From the NCBI GenBank assembly GCA_947462335.1, contig OX381707.1, positions 58,872,073-58,936,072 on the forward strand: a DNA stretch of 64,000 bases. The letters run 5' to 3'. The notes under the pieces were generated by a model. The model was given only the letters and a program-made list of their open reading frames with translations, made no database searches and was not told the origin of the DNA. The DNA is from Harmothoe impar. Its lineage: Eukaryota; Annelida; Polychaeta; Phyllodocida; Polynoidae. This document shows, piece after piece, positions 1 to 12,041 of the stretch. How positions within the stretch are numbered: position 1 is the stretch's first letter; every line of letters starts with the position of its first letter. The translations under genes were made by a program, and so were the position numbers.

Positions 1-700
1 GTATAATTGAATGTGCAAACACATTTAAGGACTCTAAACAGGTTTGTTCAAATTAACACATATGCATGCATTATTTGACACAGATATGTTGAGACTATAC
101 ACATTGTACACCAAATTAATCATATTTAATGTTTCTATCAAATTAGTTCCATTTTGGAGGGTTTACGAAGCCATAGAGTGCAGATGGAACAAAAACGTTC
201 TTTTTTCTTAAAACAGCATTATGTGATGGAAAAAGAACACTTTCATAACTTTTGATAATTGGAGATGAATCTAGGGGTCATTCCCTGGGGACCTTTTCTT
301 TCTTTTAGCTATATCTCAATTATTAAGCTCTACAGAGCTGTTCAAAGTAGCATAGTCACTTGAAAATGGTTGAAAATTGTTGAAAACAGGCGAAAATAGG
401 GGAAAATAGGGGACTTTGGCCATTTTTCACGAAAACCATCAATTTTCAAAGGGCCCTTGTTCTTCATATTTTAGTTTGTCCCCCCCAAGAAAAGGGGTGT
501 GTTTTGGAGGAATTTAGTGCCGCTATAAGGATATGATTTTTGGTTCTACGTAAGCATATTATACATTTATACATAAGAGCTTAAGAGTGCCCCCCCCCCG
601 GCTGAAGGGATAGCTGTCACAAACTTCAGTGCATAAATTGACAGACAGACAGAGCGATGTTTCTCAGATTGTCCTTGGACACAGGCTTAATTTAGTAAGA
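1..700. other. Unassigned AT-rich DNA
   Basis: No gene, RNA or clear transposon is visible. The stretch holds a short C-run near 590-599, a G/A-rich patch near 395-415 and a short run of CAGA units near 642-652. It lies just upstream of the first cassette copy and I see no paralogue of it elsewhere in the window. Confidence 0.5.
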
Positions 701-2185
701 GACATAGTCCGGACATAGTGCATACTAAGTATTTAGTGTGGCATACGTCGGCTTCCGTAGCATTTAGGGTATCAAGCATATAATTACAACATTTGATGAT
801 TGATTAATCACATGATTTATTTGACCTCCAGGTGTACATAGTACCCTATAGGACTGTATCAGTTTAATTGGAAATGTAGTGACAACTGTATTGATATGAC
901 TTTTTCACAGCCCTCTTTGAGGGTAGTTTCCTAATGTAAACTACAGCAATATCAGTTTCAAAAAGATGAAATGACCAATTGATTAGGACCAAATCCCCTA
1001 TCCAGAATGGTAATTGATTGTACATAATTGCTGATTCACATATTTCATTTGATACATTGCAGGGGATGGTGATGTAAAGGTCATTAAATTTAGGACCAGA
1101 TAACTTGCAAAGGCCATAGGGTGTTGGGTTGACAATGACAACAATCTAACCGCTAAATGATACAACTGTATCCTGCTAGTTCACAAGGCTATTACTGGTG
1201 GCTGGGGGTTGTGGAGACAGTAAGACTCCTGTCTGCCTGCCTGGAGGAGTGGGCTGGAGCCAGGAGAGGCTGTGTCACGCCACTGCAGCAGCCAACCAGT
1301 CGAACCCTGGAGGTGGGCATTCTGTAGAGCCTGAGTGGGATACTTATTAAGGGTTACCATTGTCATGCTATCTTAAGTCACCACTGGTTTCTATTTATAA
1401 GGGAACTGATGCTAGAAACACCTGCATGTGGAACTGTTATGATGCATGCAAAATTGTATATGAAGAGAATTTTAGTAATGCCTTTTTGAAAAGATAATGG
1501 CACAAACAGCTATCAGATAGATGAAGCTCTTGTGTACATTGAACATGAGGATCATTAGCTAGGATATTTTGTTGATGAAATATTATGCTTATACTAAATG
1601 GGGCCTCAGAAACTGAAACCGCAAACCCTCTTAAGTTTGTATCCTGTCAAATTGGCAATCAGGAGAGGGCAAGTCTTGGCAGAGATGCTCCTGAAGGTTT
1701 TGTCTCCTTTTTTGCCCCATGAAGAGGTTGATACCAACAGGAATCAGCTACGATCCTGCCAATTGCCTGTCTTGAAAGGTTTCAGTCATTGGAGACTCAA
1801 GGCAAATCTTTGCAAACAATACTCTGAGCTTTCAAAGGCTTTTGAATGATTCTCTGCTTGACATTTGAAATGGATATGAGAAACGAGAGTGCTGAATGAA
1901 TAGATTGTTTACCCGGGCAGTTTTTTAGTATAAACATTACAGGCTTCTTGCATTATGAGGAGGTTGAATTCAGGCAAAACATGTACTGCAAACCGGGGGG
2001 AGGCTTTAGTGTCACTTATAGTGTATCTCTTAACCCTTTAGATACAGATATTTCAATCAAGTCAATTTCTTAGATAGCATCACTTCTAGCGGACTGTCTT
2101 GCTCTTCACACCTCTACTGCCACTCCAGCCTCCATGTAATATCCTATCATTAAGACCTATCTGTCCTATGTACATATTTGACCTA

Positions 2186-3269
2186 TAGCTCCAGTCATGA
2201 AGTATAGGTAAAAAGTTTTAAAGTTCATCTACATCTTTTTGTTAAATGGCATTTATTTAATGACCAAATGGCACACAAAAAACGTTTTGATACTAATTTA
2301 AAGCTAAGACATCATGGAATATCAAGTTTTGAAAAATTGTGGATCCTGTTGCCATGGCAACGAGGATTCTAAAATGTTGAAATATCAACTTTTTTTTACT
2401 CTTTTACAAGGCAAAGTTGCCATGACAACCAGAGTGACACCTTTTAGCTAAATGTTTCAAGAAGGGTAGTACAGAAACTAAATTATCTTTCAAATGAGAC
2501 CATTTAGGGCATTGTATTTAGTCTGGTCACTGAAAAAGACTCATTCAAAGTTGGTAGTGAAATGTTGAATTTTTGCATTTTTTTGCCATTTGGCTCAAAA
2601 TGGATGTTTCACCCCATTACTTGTACAGCATGATCAAACGTACCAAAAACATGAAAATTTACTTGTACAAAATATTAATGCTGACAGTGATGATGAAAAC
2701 GGTACAGATTGGGGTCCCCTTAAGAAAATGTGTGTCTATTGTAATAATAAGAGGTCTATATGTGATAAAAGTCAGCTGTTCTATGTGAAAAGTATGACAA
2801 AATCATGCTTTTTGGGGCCGAGCTTCTCAAATCCCGATCTAAAGTATATTTCTCGATCCAAAATGGACGTCATTTGGAGGATTTATCCCGCATTATCAAG
2901 CATAATGGATATATAACCAACAATTGATGGTTTCTAGTACAGTATGTCTAAAAAAGATTACTATATTGCAAGACTGACAACAATAGTAACCACAATTATC
3001 CCTTATGAAGTATTGCTGAGTGTTCAATGCTCCCTGATTTAATGGTATTTATGGGTATAAATGCCCCAAAATGACACTTTCCCACCAGTTATTAATGAGA
3101 AAAACATAAATTGCTCAACAATTATAGATATTTTACTTTATATTTATGGTATATATGCATGTATCAATGTCCTGGAACAAAAGAAAACCCTTTACAGCCT
3201 AATCTATGTGGGTCTACTAGAGAAGCAAAGCAGGTGTATTCACTGGCCGTTTCTTGGTGACTGGAGCTA
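2186..3269. mobile_element. Non-autonomous DNA transposon, TA target, with precise empty site in B1
   Basis: The element begins TAGCTCCAGTCA and ends with the exact complement TGACTGGAGCTA, with TA on both sides (2184-2185 and 3270-3271). The paralogous B1 copy near 22840 reads straight from TTGACCTA into CCACCACTAAAC with a single TA, so it is an unoccupied site. The 1084-bp body is AT-rich and has no credible transposase; the 108-codon frame at 2590 has no recognisable domain. The TA duplication and short terminal repeats suggest mobilisation by a Tc1/mariner-type or similar transposase, which is inference. Confidence 0.88.
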
Positions 3270-3947
3270 TACCACCACTAAACACTCCTCCCATCCCCTA
3301 ACCCACTCTAGCTAGCTGCCCATCAGTCCACTGACAGGCCGGATCCTTAATAACCAGGGATCCTCACCTAACCACTCCATGCTGGCCATCTCCACCCTAC
3401 CCTATAGGCCATACTGGGTCAGTGCTTTTAATTTGCATTTCAAAATAAACCTAGATCAATCAGCTGAAACCAATCAGCTGAGCTAGCCACCTCAGTGTGC
3501 CACTGTACAGGAAGCAGGTAGTCAAGTGTGTAAGGATACTGCTGTGTATATATTGATGATTATGTTCCATCAGGGTTAGAACATTTATGTATTTGGAAAG
3601 GTGTGCTATGTTTAAGGCATACATAACTAGTTTGAAAAAAAGAATTCATAAAATATATTTGATAATACTGATTGAATATGGGTTATATATATAGCATGTG
3701 GTAACAATCACGTATATAAAATTTCAGAACCTTGTGCAAAGAAAATGATTGGGAAACATTGTGCATTATTGAACAAGTGGTTGCCACAGTAATCCTCTAA
3801 TAAAAACAGTATAGTCAATTAATTAGGGTTTTCTTGGTACCATTGGTTTAAACCCAGGGTGGGGTCGGCTTGTTCAGCATGTTCTGCCAACTGGCCTGTT
3901 GATGATTGTATTTATTGTAATTAGAGCACCACTCAGATTAGCAGCTA

Positions 3948-4821
3948 CACAGAGAAAAAAGTGAGCGTCAGCTGGACTCTCCCCAAGGTCAGGCACTGCC
4001 TGATTCAGGTAAGAGAGTCTGCTGGACTTTCACAACAGTCAGGCTGAGCCTCCTTTGATAGTCCCACAAAGTTGCTTCCTTTTGAGAGTCAGCCTGATCC
4101 TTGTATGACAGTCCGGCAAGACAAATGTTCATACCAGAGTCAGGCTGACTTTCCTTCCACAGTCAGGCAATGCTTGCCATTGGGATGAGGGTCAGTTAGC
4201 CTGAGCCTTCTTTGTTTGCTACCAGGTGGGGACACAATACAGTATTGAGATTTTATGGTAGGGTATGAGACACCATTTTTGTGGATTTGGAAGTCATATA
4301 CATTGAAATTCTGGGTATTTCCTCTGACATAATTATGTTGGTACATGTATCTCTGTGTTGTTACATACCTACATGACTGGTGGTTTGTGTTTGCACACAC
4401 TTTTCTATTCAGGAAAACATATAATTATTTATTTGTATGGGATTCTTTTTTACAAGTGTAGGGGAGGCCATATATATATTCAAAAAGATCATCCTACAAT
4501 GCAAATAAGCAAAAGGTCTTACTGTAAAGAAGATATTCTAGCTATGCCTGACTTTTATTGAGGCCAAAGTCCAGCATTGCTAGACTCACATCCGCATGTG
4601 AGTCCAGCTTGGCTGGACTCTCGATAGCCAGAGTCTAGCATCGCTGTACTCTTGCTATAGGTACAGTCCAGCACTGCCTGACTGTCGTGGTACCCTGAGT
4701 CAGGCAGTGCTGGACACTCTCTACAGTGAAAGTCAGCCTGACATTAACATGAGGGTGCTTTTGGAGACATATGCCTGACTGTGGCACGTGAGTCCAGGTG
4801 ACTCTCACTTTTTCCTCTGTG
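3948..4821. mobile_element. Foldback-type MITE with CACAGAG termini, TA target
   Basis: The left end CACAGAGAAAAAAGTGAG and the right end, read as its complement (CACAGAGGAAAAAGTGAG), form inverted repeats that continue imperfectly for about 40 bp. TA flanks both sides (3946-3947, 4822-4823). B1 near 24510 lacks the insertion and carries one TA at the equivalent place. The interior consists of short direct and inverted motifs of the type GTCAGGCAGTGCTGGAC, so much of the single strand could fold. No transposase is present. A tiny relative lies at 49853-49923. Confidence 0.85.
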
Positions 4822-5928
4822 TAGATTGAGCAATAGCTGCTGATAATAAAGCAGGTAGTTAAGCATACCATTGTATCTAATGAATGAATGAATGAATTGT
4901 ATTGTAAGAGAAAAAGAGTATGCTGGTGTAAAGGCATAAATAAGATAAATTGATCAAAGCTCACTGAGATCGGAGGGGCTAGGCAAGGTGGGGACAATGG
5001 GCACTTCTCGTTTCCTTTCCCTAAACTGCCCTTTTCTGCCGTAGAAGATGAAGTATATATGATATTTTACATACTGCATCTTATAGGGAAGAAAAGGACA
5101 GACTCAGGGGAGGTGTATAGCATCATACATACTTCATCTTCTAGTGAAGAAAAGGGAAGCTTTGCTGGAGGGGGAGGAAGAAGTGCCATCCTGTTTACAT
5201 TGCAAATATTGCTGTTTAGGCCTACATTTCTGAATGTTATAAGTGGCATGATATCATACATTTAGGGAGCATTCATTTATTAGGTATGGTGAGTGGGGAG
5301 TTTGGTGGGGCATAAAATATTCTGTCCCCTCTTGAGGGAGAGGGGGGAAGTATGCCCCCTGCCCCTTTAGCAACAAAGCTTGCGCATTACTATAACCATG
5401 TCCTGCTATTCCTCTGGGGAAGATTTTACCATCCCCAGTAATTAATAAATTGTATGAACACTCCCTTGAGCCACACAGCAGAATTCACCAGCATTACCCA
5501 AGGGTTGTTGTCAACTATACTTATACCATTGACCCTACTGAAAGTCTGTCTGGGAAACTCGATTCACTTTCCGAAACTGACTCAGGATAATCGCCATCCT
5601 AAGAATAAGCACCTATTGAAGGAGAACAGAGTAGCAAATCAGGCAAACAAATAAGATGGAGGCAGTCTTAACCACAGCCTAATGATGATGTAGGTTGGTT
5701 CTAGAAGGTGGTATTCATTCCGAATCAGAGTGCCTAGCCAAAGCTCCATGTAACTGCCAATCTGAATTTTGCATTGTACTTTTTGAGAAAAGATCTATAG
5801 ATTTGTTTAGATGTGCTAGCTGGAAATATAACAATGAAACGTAGTACTCATTTTGTTGTAGAAATGGCATGCAGCCAGTTAGAAACTGTTATAGGAACAA
5901 CTGCTATATTTAGACGTATATAACATTA

Positions 5929-6297
5929 GGCCACTTAAAAAAATAAAATGGTTTCTCATCACCGCGCGCATCATAAAAATCCGGTTTTGAGGAAAACTTT
6001 TTTTTTTTTTGCCAAATTTTGATGAAAAACCTGATAGATATGGACAAAATTGGTCATATTTGGTATCAAATTAAAGCTAATAATGCCAGCAATGCATTGG
6101 TATAGAAATAACTTACATTTCCCCCACTTTTAAAGATCAATTATTTCTTATCCAATAAACTTTGAATTTTTGGCCAGAAAAACGTAAATTATCCTGTACA
6201 TTTTGGCTTCCAAGTATAAAAAAAAAAAAAAAAAATCCTCCCTCGTCAGATTTTTCAGACCTTGGTGATGAGAAACCACTTTTTTTTTTGAGTGGCC
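5929..6297. mobile_element. PIF/Harbinger-like MITE, 369 bp
   Basis: The termini are GGCCACT followed by an A-rich tract and TGGTTTCTCATCACC, and the mirror image at the right end, giving about 35 bp of imperfect inverted repeat. A 3-bp TTA flanks each side (5926-5928 and 6298-6300). A 3-bp TWA target with GGCC-type ends is what PIF/Harbinger elements produce, so that superfamily is the best guess. The body is AT-rich with long A and T runs and codes for nothing. Confidence 0.82.
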
Positions 6298-9200
6298 TTA
6301 ATACTTTTATTTTTAAAAATCAGGCATGGATGTAATGCACTGTCCAAGATCAGTTAAGTATGGATGTTAACTCTGCGGTGCCACTTGACAAAAAAACATG
6401 GTCTATAATTTAAAACTGATACTGCAATAGTTGAAGCCACATTTCCCTTCTAATTATTATTAATAAGAGGCCTCTCCCTCTTTTTGTAGCTAGATACAGG
6501 TTATTATCTGCTCTATTGGAAGAGTAAGCCTGAAGAAGTATGGCCTTCTGTAATGTGAGAGTGGACGATTGAGCAGCGTTGTATATGATAGTATGTGTCC
6601 CACATGTACCTGTGTCACCTAGAAGGAGAGAGACAGGTGGGCTGACAAGATTATAGAGCCTGGCACACCTGCCACACTTATGTATTGAGTACTGGATCCA
6701 TGCCAGATCGACAAGGTAAACAAACCATAGACTGAAACCTGTCTCTATTCAATCAGTACACTGTCAGCTACCTGTTGTAAGTCAATACCCTGAACAGGTC
6801 TGTATACAGTAGCTAGTGCATACTGAATATTCATTGTGTACCCGAATCGAACAATACGATTTGCTGTAGTGGAACTGAGAGACCATAAGAGCTTATTTCA
6901 CACTTATCTAGGCCTTTCACTTATAATAACTTTTAGTTGGCAAATGAGGAGTTATCTGGAATATTTGACTCAAATATCTCTTGCAGAGTGCTTATGAGGG
7001 GCATAGATTCCACGACTGAATCCTGAGCTGCCACTATTGAGCTGTGCTAATTTCTTTATAAAGTATGTGCCCTAACATACTGTTGCCCTATTCTTTAGTT
7101 GGGCTCAAGGTTACTGTACTGTTAGGTATACTATGCTTTACAAGAATGGCCTCTCCAATGCCTGTATATACTGTAGTCTTCCCTCCTGAAGCGGAGTGTA
7201 CTATATAATGCAGAAAGTAGCAGCACATGTCATATTGTTTTATAAGTTCTCCTGCTGGAAGTGTCCACCTTTCGGTTTCTATCACTTTTCTTTAAGGAGT
7301 GTCCTCTAACAAGGCAGGGGTGGTAGGTAGCAACAATGTGACTTTCCACAAGAAAGTGTAGAAGTGCTATAGGGATTTTGTTTTGTTACATGAATGTTAA
7401 GATGTAATCAATGAATAATTGTAGCCTCCTATCCTGAAATACTAATTTATGAAATTTACTGATGAGAGAATCAATGCTTGATATGGAATGTTACAGTCAG
7501 TTCAAACAACATAATTATAATGGCCCTTGGATATGGTTCTTATCGATATTGCAATCCCCCCACCCATGGTATTATAATACTATTCTACTATGATGTCCTT
7601 CCTCCATAAAAAATATCCTAGGGCATTGTACAGAAATATACCCAGTGTGGGTTCATTTCTCCTCTGCCAAATCATCCTGGGTCTTTCAAAGGCTACCCAC
7701 TCTGTTTCTGTTAGCCCTCTGGCCTCTTCCCTCAGACCATCTATCTCTGCCTTCAGTAAACATCAGTATCTCTTAAGAACCAGTCATATCCACGAGAAGT
7801 CTAATGAATCATCATCTTCTGTTGCCACACACAAATCTTCTATGCCAACTTCCAACCATAGAGACCTGTGCTATGAAACTCTACCAATTTCACACACATA
7901 GAGGCCAAAACAACATCCAAACACAATTGTACCATTTTCCCAACCTCACCATTCAGGGAATATTCCCTTTGCCGCCCTTCTCCAGTACTTCCATTGCCTT
8001 ACCTTTTGGTTAGACAGTACAGCATCAAAGACAGTCACCCTTACATGAGGAATGGGCTATGTAACTGTGGCTTATCATGTTGCTATTATTTAGACCTAAT
8101 TGTTGATGCCAGTATTTCCCCTGATACCTCACTGGCTGAGTTCTGTACAGGTGAACACACAGCCCACACACATGTATACACATAATCATATATACACACT
8201 GACGGAGGTTTCCTTTTAAAGAGGTGTGCCCCAGAGGCTATTTGGTGTTGAGTTGACTCAGACAATAATCTACACCCTGAATAATATATAGCATCATCCT
8301 AATGGAGGCATGACTGGGTACAGAAGGACATTTAATCGTGGTTAACATTGTAGAGACAGAGGGGCTCCAGCCTGTCTACCCATAGCACTGGATGGCCTGT
8401 ATAAGATACTGTGTCACGTCAGCACAGCAGCCAATCAGCCTGGTCCTGGAGATGGGCCTTAGGATGTGGTCATATGTTAAGAACAGATTAAGGGTTCAAT
8501 TGTTTTGAGGGTGGCACAATGCTTTTGACCTCTTTGTAAGCGAAAAAAGCCTATATATATTTATGTCAAGAAAATCTTGTGGCCTTTGAGGGGGTGAGGA
8601 ACATTCCTCCCTGTTGTAAGGTAATGGCCAGCCCCTGATGCAGAACTTTGATGTGATGCCATTGTCACAGTAACTTGAATCATAGTATAGTACTTTCATT
8701 GTCTTTACTTGATTTGAAGTATGGATAGATGCATCATACACACAAACAGTAATCTCACAGGTTCAAAACAATTACAAAAGTAAATCAGTCAATCATACGA
8801 CTTGGATATAATCATAGTGAGTGAAGATTGACCTTGGCAAATTCAAAGGCCATGCAAAACAAAAGTGTGATGGCTGAGCATTTCAGCAGTAAATCAAGCT
8901 GTGTCTTCATCTTAAAATAAATGTGTATTACCTATGCAGCAGTCATTGTACACTAAAGTCAGATTGAAGTTTTTATTCACTCAATAGGTGAGGGGATAAG
9001 GTGGAAGAGGAGGAAATCGAATTACATTCATCCTTTGAGGTGATAGTAAAGCTTGGAGCATATGATTGAAAGACTATCCCTCTTTTTGATTTCTGCAAGG
9101 TCATCTGTTTTACTGATGAAATATTATGGTAATACTGAGCCCTAAGAAACTAAAACAGTTTTAGGCCTATGTCTTCCCCCAGTCGGATCAGGATAGGTCC

Positions 9201-10117
9201 AAGGGATGGGTCCTGCAGGCCTTCTCTCCTCTTTTTGTTCACAACTTGACAAACTTGAAAAACTTGGTACCAAGCAATCAGATAAAATCCCAGCAATTTC
9301 AATTGTCAAAAGCTTTAGTCATTGTAAAATAGCCCATGGTAAGGACATAACATAATTATAGCTGATACTTTGTCATGATTTTTGAAACAATCTGTGGCAT
9401 TTTGGAGGTAGAAGGTGGTCGAGCGAATGCGATAATATATGTGCATGTAAAGGTGGAGAATAATGGTGGAAGAATTATGTTTAGATAAAAATGATCAGTT
9501 GGTACACTAGAAGCAGCAGCTTTGACATCTGAGATGTTTTCCCCACTGATACACCCTGCTTTTATCCTACTGTACCCATAGTATAGCAATACCAACTGTG
9601 TCTGAAATGGTCTGACATTACCGATTTAAGCTCATGATAAAGAGAATGACCCATACACCAAGGTTAGCCATTTCAGAACATTATACCATTAACCCTTCTA
9701 CTAGACCAGCAGCACTTGGAAAATCAATTTACTGCCTGAGACTAAGCCTGGATAATCATCATCCATGGTGTAAGCACCAATTATGGGAGAACGGAATAGC
9801 AAATCAGCCTAACAAGTAAGATGGAGGCAGTCCTTGTCACAGTATAATGGTGATGTATGCGGGTTAATGCTGGAAGTTGGCATCCATTGTTCAGCGTTGA
9901 TATCATTACAAGGCTACATTCTGCATTGTGTTGTGATGACCTGGGAAATTTACCTAGATCCATTGCTGGAAAATGTCATTTCAGAAGATTGCATTTCATT
10001 GTAGAAGGAGCAGAGGCCTACAGTGTTTAGAGCTTGTTGTATTGAAAACAGGAAATATCATGAACTTGATTTGATTTGATGTATGTGGTCTCCATAGGGG
10101 GTGTAGATGAGGGGGTC

Positions 10118-10310
10118 CTAATGTTGCATGTTAATTTTAAGAAAAGGCCATGTCACATATCTATGTCACTTAATAATGCTCATGTCCCATGTCAATTTAA
10201 GAAATGTCCATGTCCCCTGTCACTATCCTTCTAAGCCTCATGTTGCATGTCACTAGGCCTCATATCGCATGCCAATTTTTATGAAAAAGCCATGTCGCTA
10301 GGTCGAATTT
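10118..10310. repeat. Degenerate tandem repeat of CATGTC units
   Basis: About four imperfect units of roughly 50 bp, each containing a segment like CCATGTCACATGTCAATTT followed by an A-rich stretch. The stretch is bounded by GGGGGTGT-type and complementary CCACCCCCAT-type segments, so it may be the inside of a small transposon. It is not seen in the other cassette copies. Confidence 0.5.
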
Positions 10311-10675
10311 ATGGGTCCACCCCCATTCCATAGGGCTACAAGAAACTACTGCACACTAATCCAGACTTCAAACTATGATTTAAAATCAATTATTGTTCAG
10401 CTAACATCTGAGGAGGTGTCTGCAATACCTGATTCCATGTATCTCTGTTCTCTCTTTTGATGAAATGAGTAAAGATGTGATGAGTTGCTCTTATTTCTAT
10501 TATCCTGAAAGGTAATGATACAGAGTGCTCTGACGTTAATTTGCTGTAATCTTCTATTTGGACTACAAAGTAATGGTCATGCTGGATACACATAGGCACA
10601 TTGGGTATGGCTACCCAAATGCCCATAGTTATTTTAGCCAACTACCTCCCAATGCAATGTTCCGAAGCTGAGTTT

Positions 10676-10756
10676 AGTGTTGAATCAACGTTGAATCAAC
10701 ATTGTATCAACATTGACAACCACTTATCAATGTTGATTCAATGTTCTGTGCCCACT
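10676..10756. repeat. Short palindromic repeat with TTGAATCAACGTT units
   Basis: Tandem and inverted units of GAATCAACGTT and GTATCAACATT run into GTGCCCACT at the right edge. A related stretch at 56339-56431 has both GTGGGCAC-type ends. It is probably a degraded miniature transposon. Confidence 0.55.
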
Positions 10757-12041
10757 GGGATGGGGCAAAGCCTACTCTATAATGCAGAAAGTAGCTGCAC
10801 AATGCAGATCTATTGTTCTATAAGCGTTCTTGCTGGAAGGGTTCCTTCTTTTTCTTCATTTTAGGAGAGCCCCATACAGGGCAAGAATGAAAGCAACAAT
10901 GTTATTATTTACAAGAAAGAGAGTATTTTGGGGCTTCGCTCTCTAAACATGAATTGTATAATCAACCTTTTTCTGCTGCGAATGTCATACTTCAACACAA
11001 TTATCATGAAGCTATAAATTACAGTAACCATTAATCTAGGGTTTCACTTGGTACAGCCATGATAAGTAGGACAACGGCGGGACTTGTTGAATTTGACAAT
11101 TTTGTTAAATTTCATTCAGCCATATAGCTCTGCATTATATACATATGCTGGACAACCTTTATTTTGATGAATGTTGCATCATGTGCTAATGATTGATATG
11201 GAAAATATGACACATAACTCCAGACTCAAGCAACACAGCTCTCAAGACGATTGAACATGTTTGATATAACATGTTACACAAAAAGTACTAAATTGGTATA
11301 AAGATATTAGGATTTAACCAAATACTGTATCATTGTTATATAATAACATTAAAACAATGGATAATCATTGCAAATACCTCTGACCTTAGTACAGAAATTG
11401 TTTATATATTGTGTTCTTTCCTCTCCTGGGAAATGCCAAGGGGCTTTTAAAAGGCTATTCAATCTGCTTCTGTTCTCCCTTGACCCTTCTCTCCCGACTA
11501 TCCATCTTTGCCTCAAGTAAACATCAGTCTCCCTCCAACATTCCATTAATCTGCTCCAGCATCACAAGGACCCCATCATTGTCTGGAGCAATAACTTGAG
11601 CTCCCTTACCCACTTCCAGCCATACCCACCCTTGGACCTGCCCATTTCATCCTCATGAAGTTCAAGCACATACTACACTCTCTCACCACAATCATCACCA
11701 CTTAGCCTTTTTGCATCACAGCTTAACCAGATTCCTAAATGTCATTATTATCACTTTTCTTTTCAAAAATACTATAAACTCCTATAGGATTTCCTCAACA
11801 TCTTCTCAGTAACCTCTTTCTAACACTGTTACATTTCTGACACTCGGACATCCAATTTCTTTCTCAGCCATTCCTATCGAAGAAAAATCAAAGATGGCGA
11901 CGTGACGCACGGAAAGAGGCTCCGATCATAATCTGTCAACATCGAGGTCAAATGACATTTAAAGGAAACTAAAAGTTGGTAAATAGCAACATAAACCATC
12001 CATCTACCCCTGTATCTAAGAATTATTAAGATAAATCAAAG

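Larger units (their letters stand above)
715..8200 (+). repeat. Cassette family 1, copy A1 (tandem duplicate, non-coding)
   Basis: This stretch is collinear with B1 at 21.3-27.9 kb. Matching landmarks include 1190-1330 with 21665-21800, 1590-1800 with 22183-22400, 3310-3480 with 22870-23040, 5490-5670 with 24890-25060, 6590-6840 with 26170-26400, and 7200-7320 with 26830-26950. Landmarks stay in the same order and orientation, but reading frames do not survive: the 83-codon frame at 1598 differs from its B1 counterpart mainly by amino-acid-changing substitutions and is broken in A2 and B2. Three transposon insertions, detailed separately, make A1 longer than B1. Edges are approximate. Confidence 0.85.
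8205..11878 (+). repeat. Cassette family 1, copy A2 (shortened, non-coding)
   Basis: A2 repeats the order of A1. 8345-8460 matches 1190-1320, 9120-9330 matches 1585-1800, 9640-9830 matches 5490-5670, 10770-10915 matches 7195-7340, and 11410-11560 matches 7655-7810. About 3 kb between the second and third landmarks is missing. At 9160-9230 it is much closer to B2 (28110-28200) than to A1, which is the main evidence for a dimer duplication. Its right end is cut by the LINE at about 11.88 kb. Confidence 0.8.

Noticed and set aside
1598..1849. 83-codon ORF with a matching 89-codon ORF at 22191 in B1
   Set aside because: Most differences between the two change amino acids, the ends diverge, and the frame is broken in A2 and B2, so the similarity is of DNA and not of a protein.
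2590..2916. 108-codon ORF inside the 2186 transposon
   Set aside because: No transposase motif and no domain; probably chance in AT-rich DNA.
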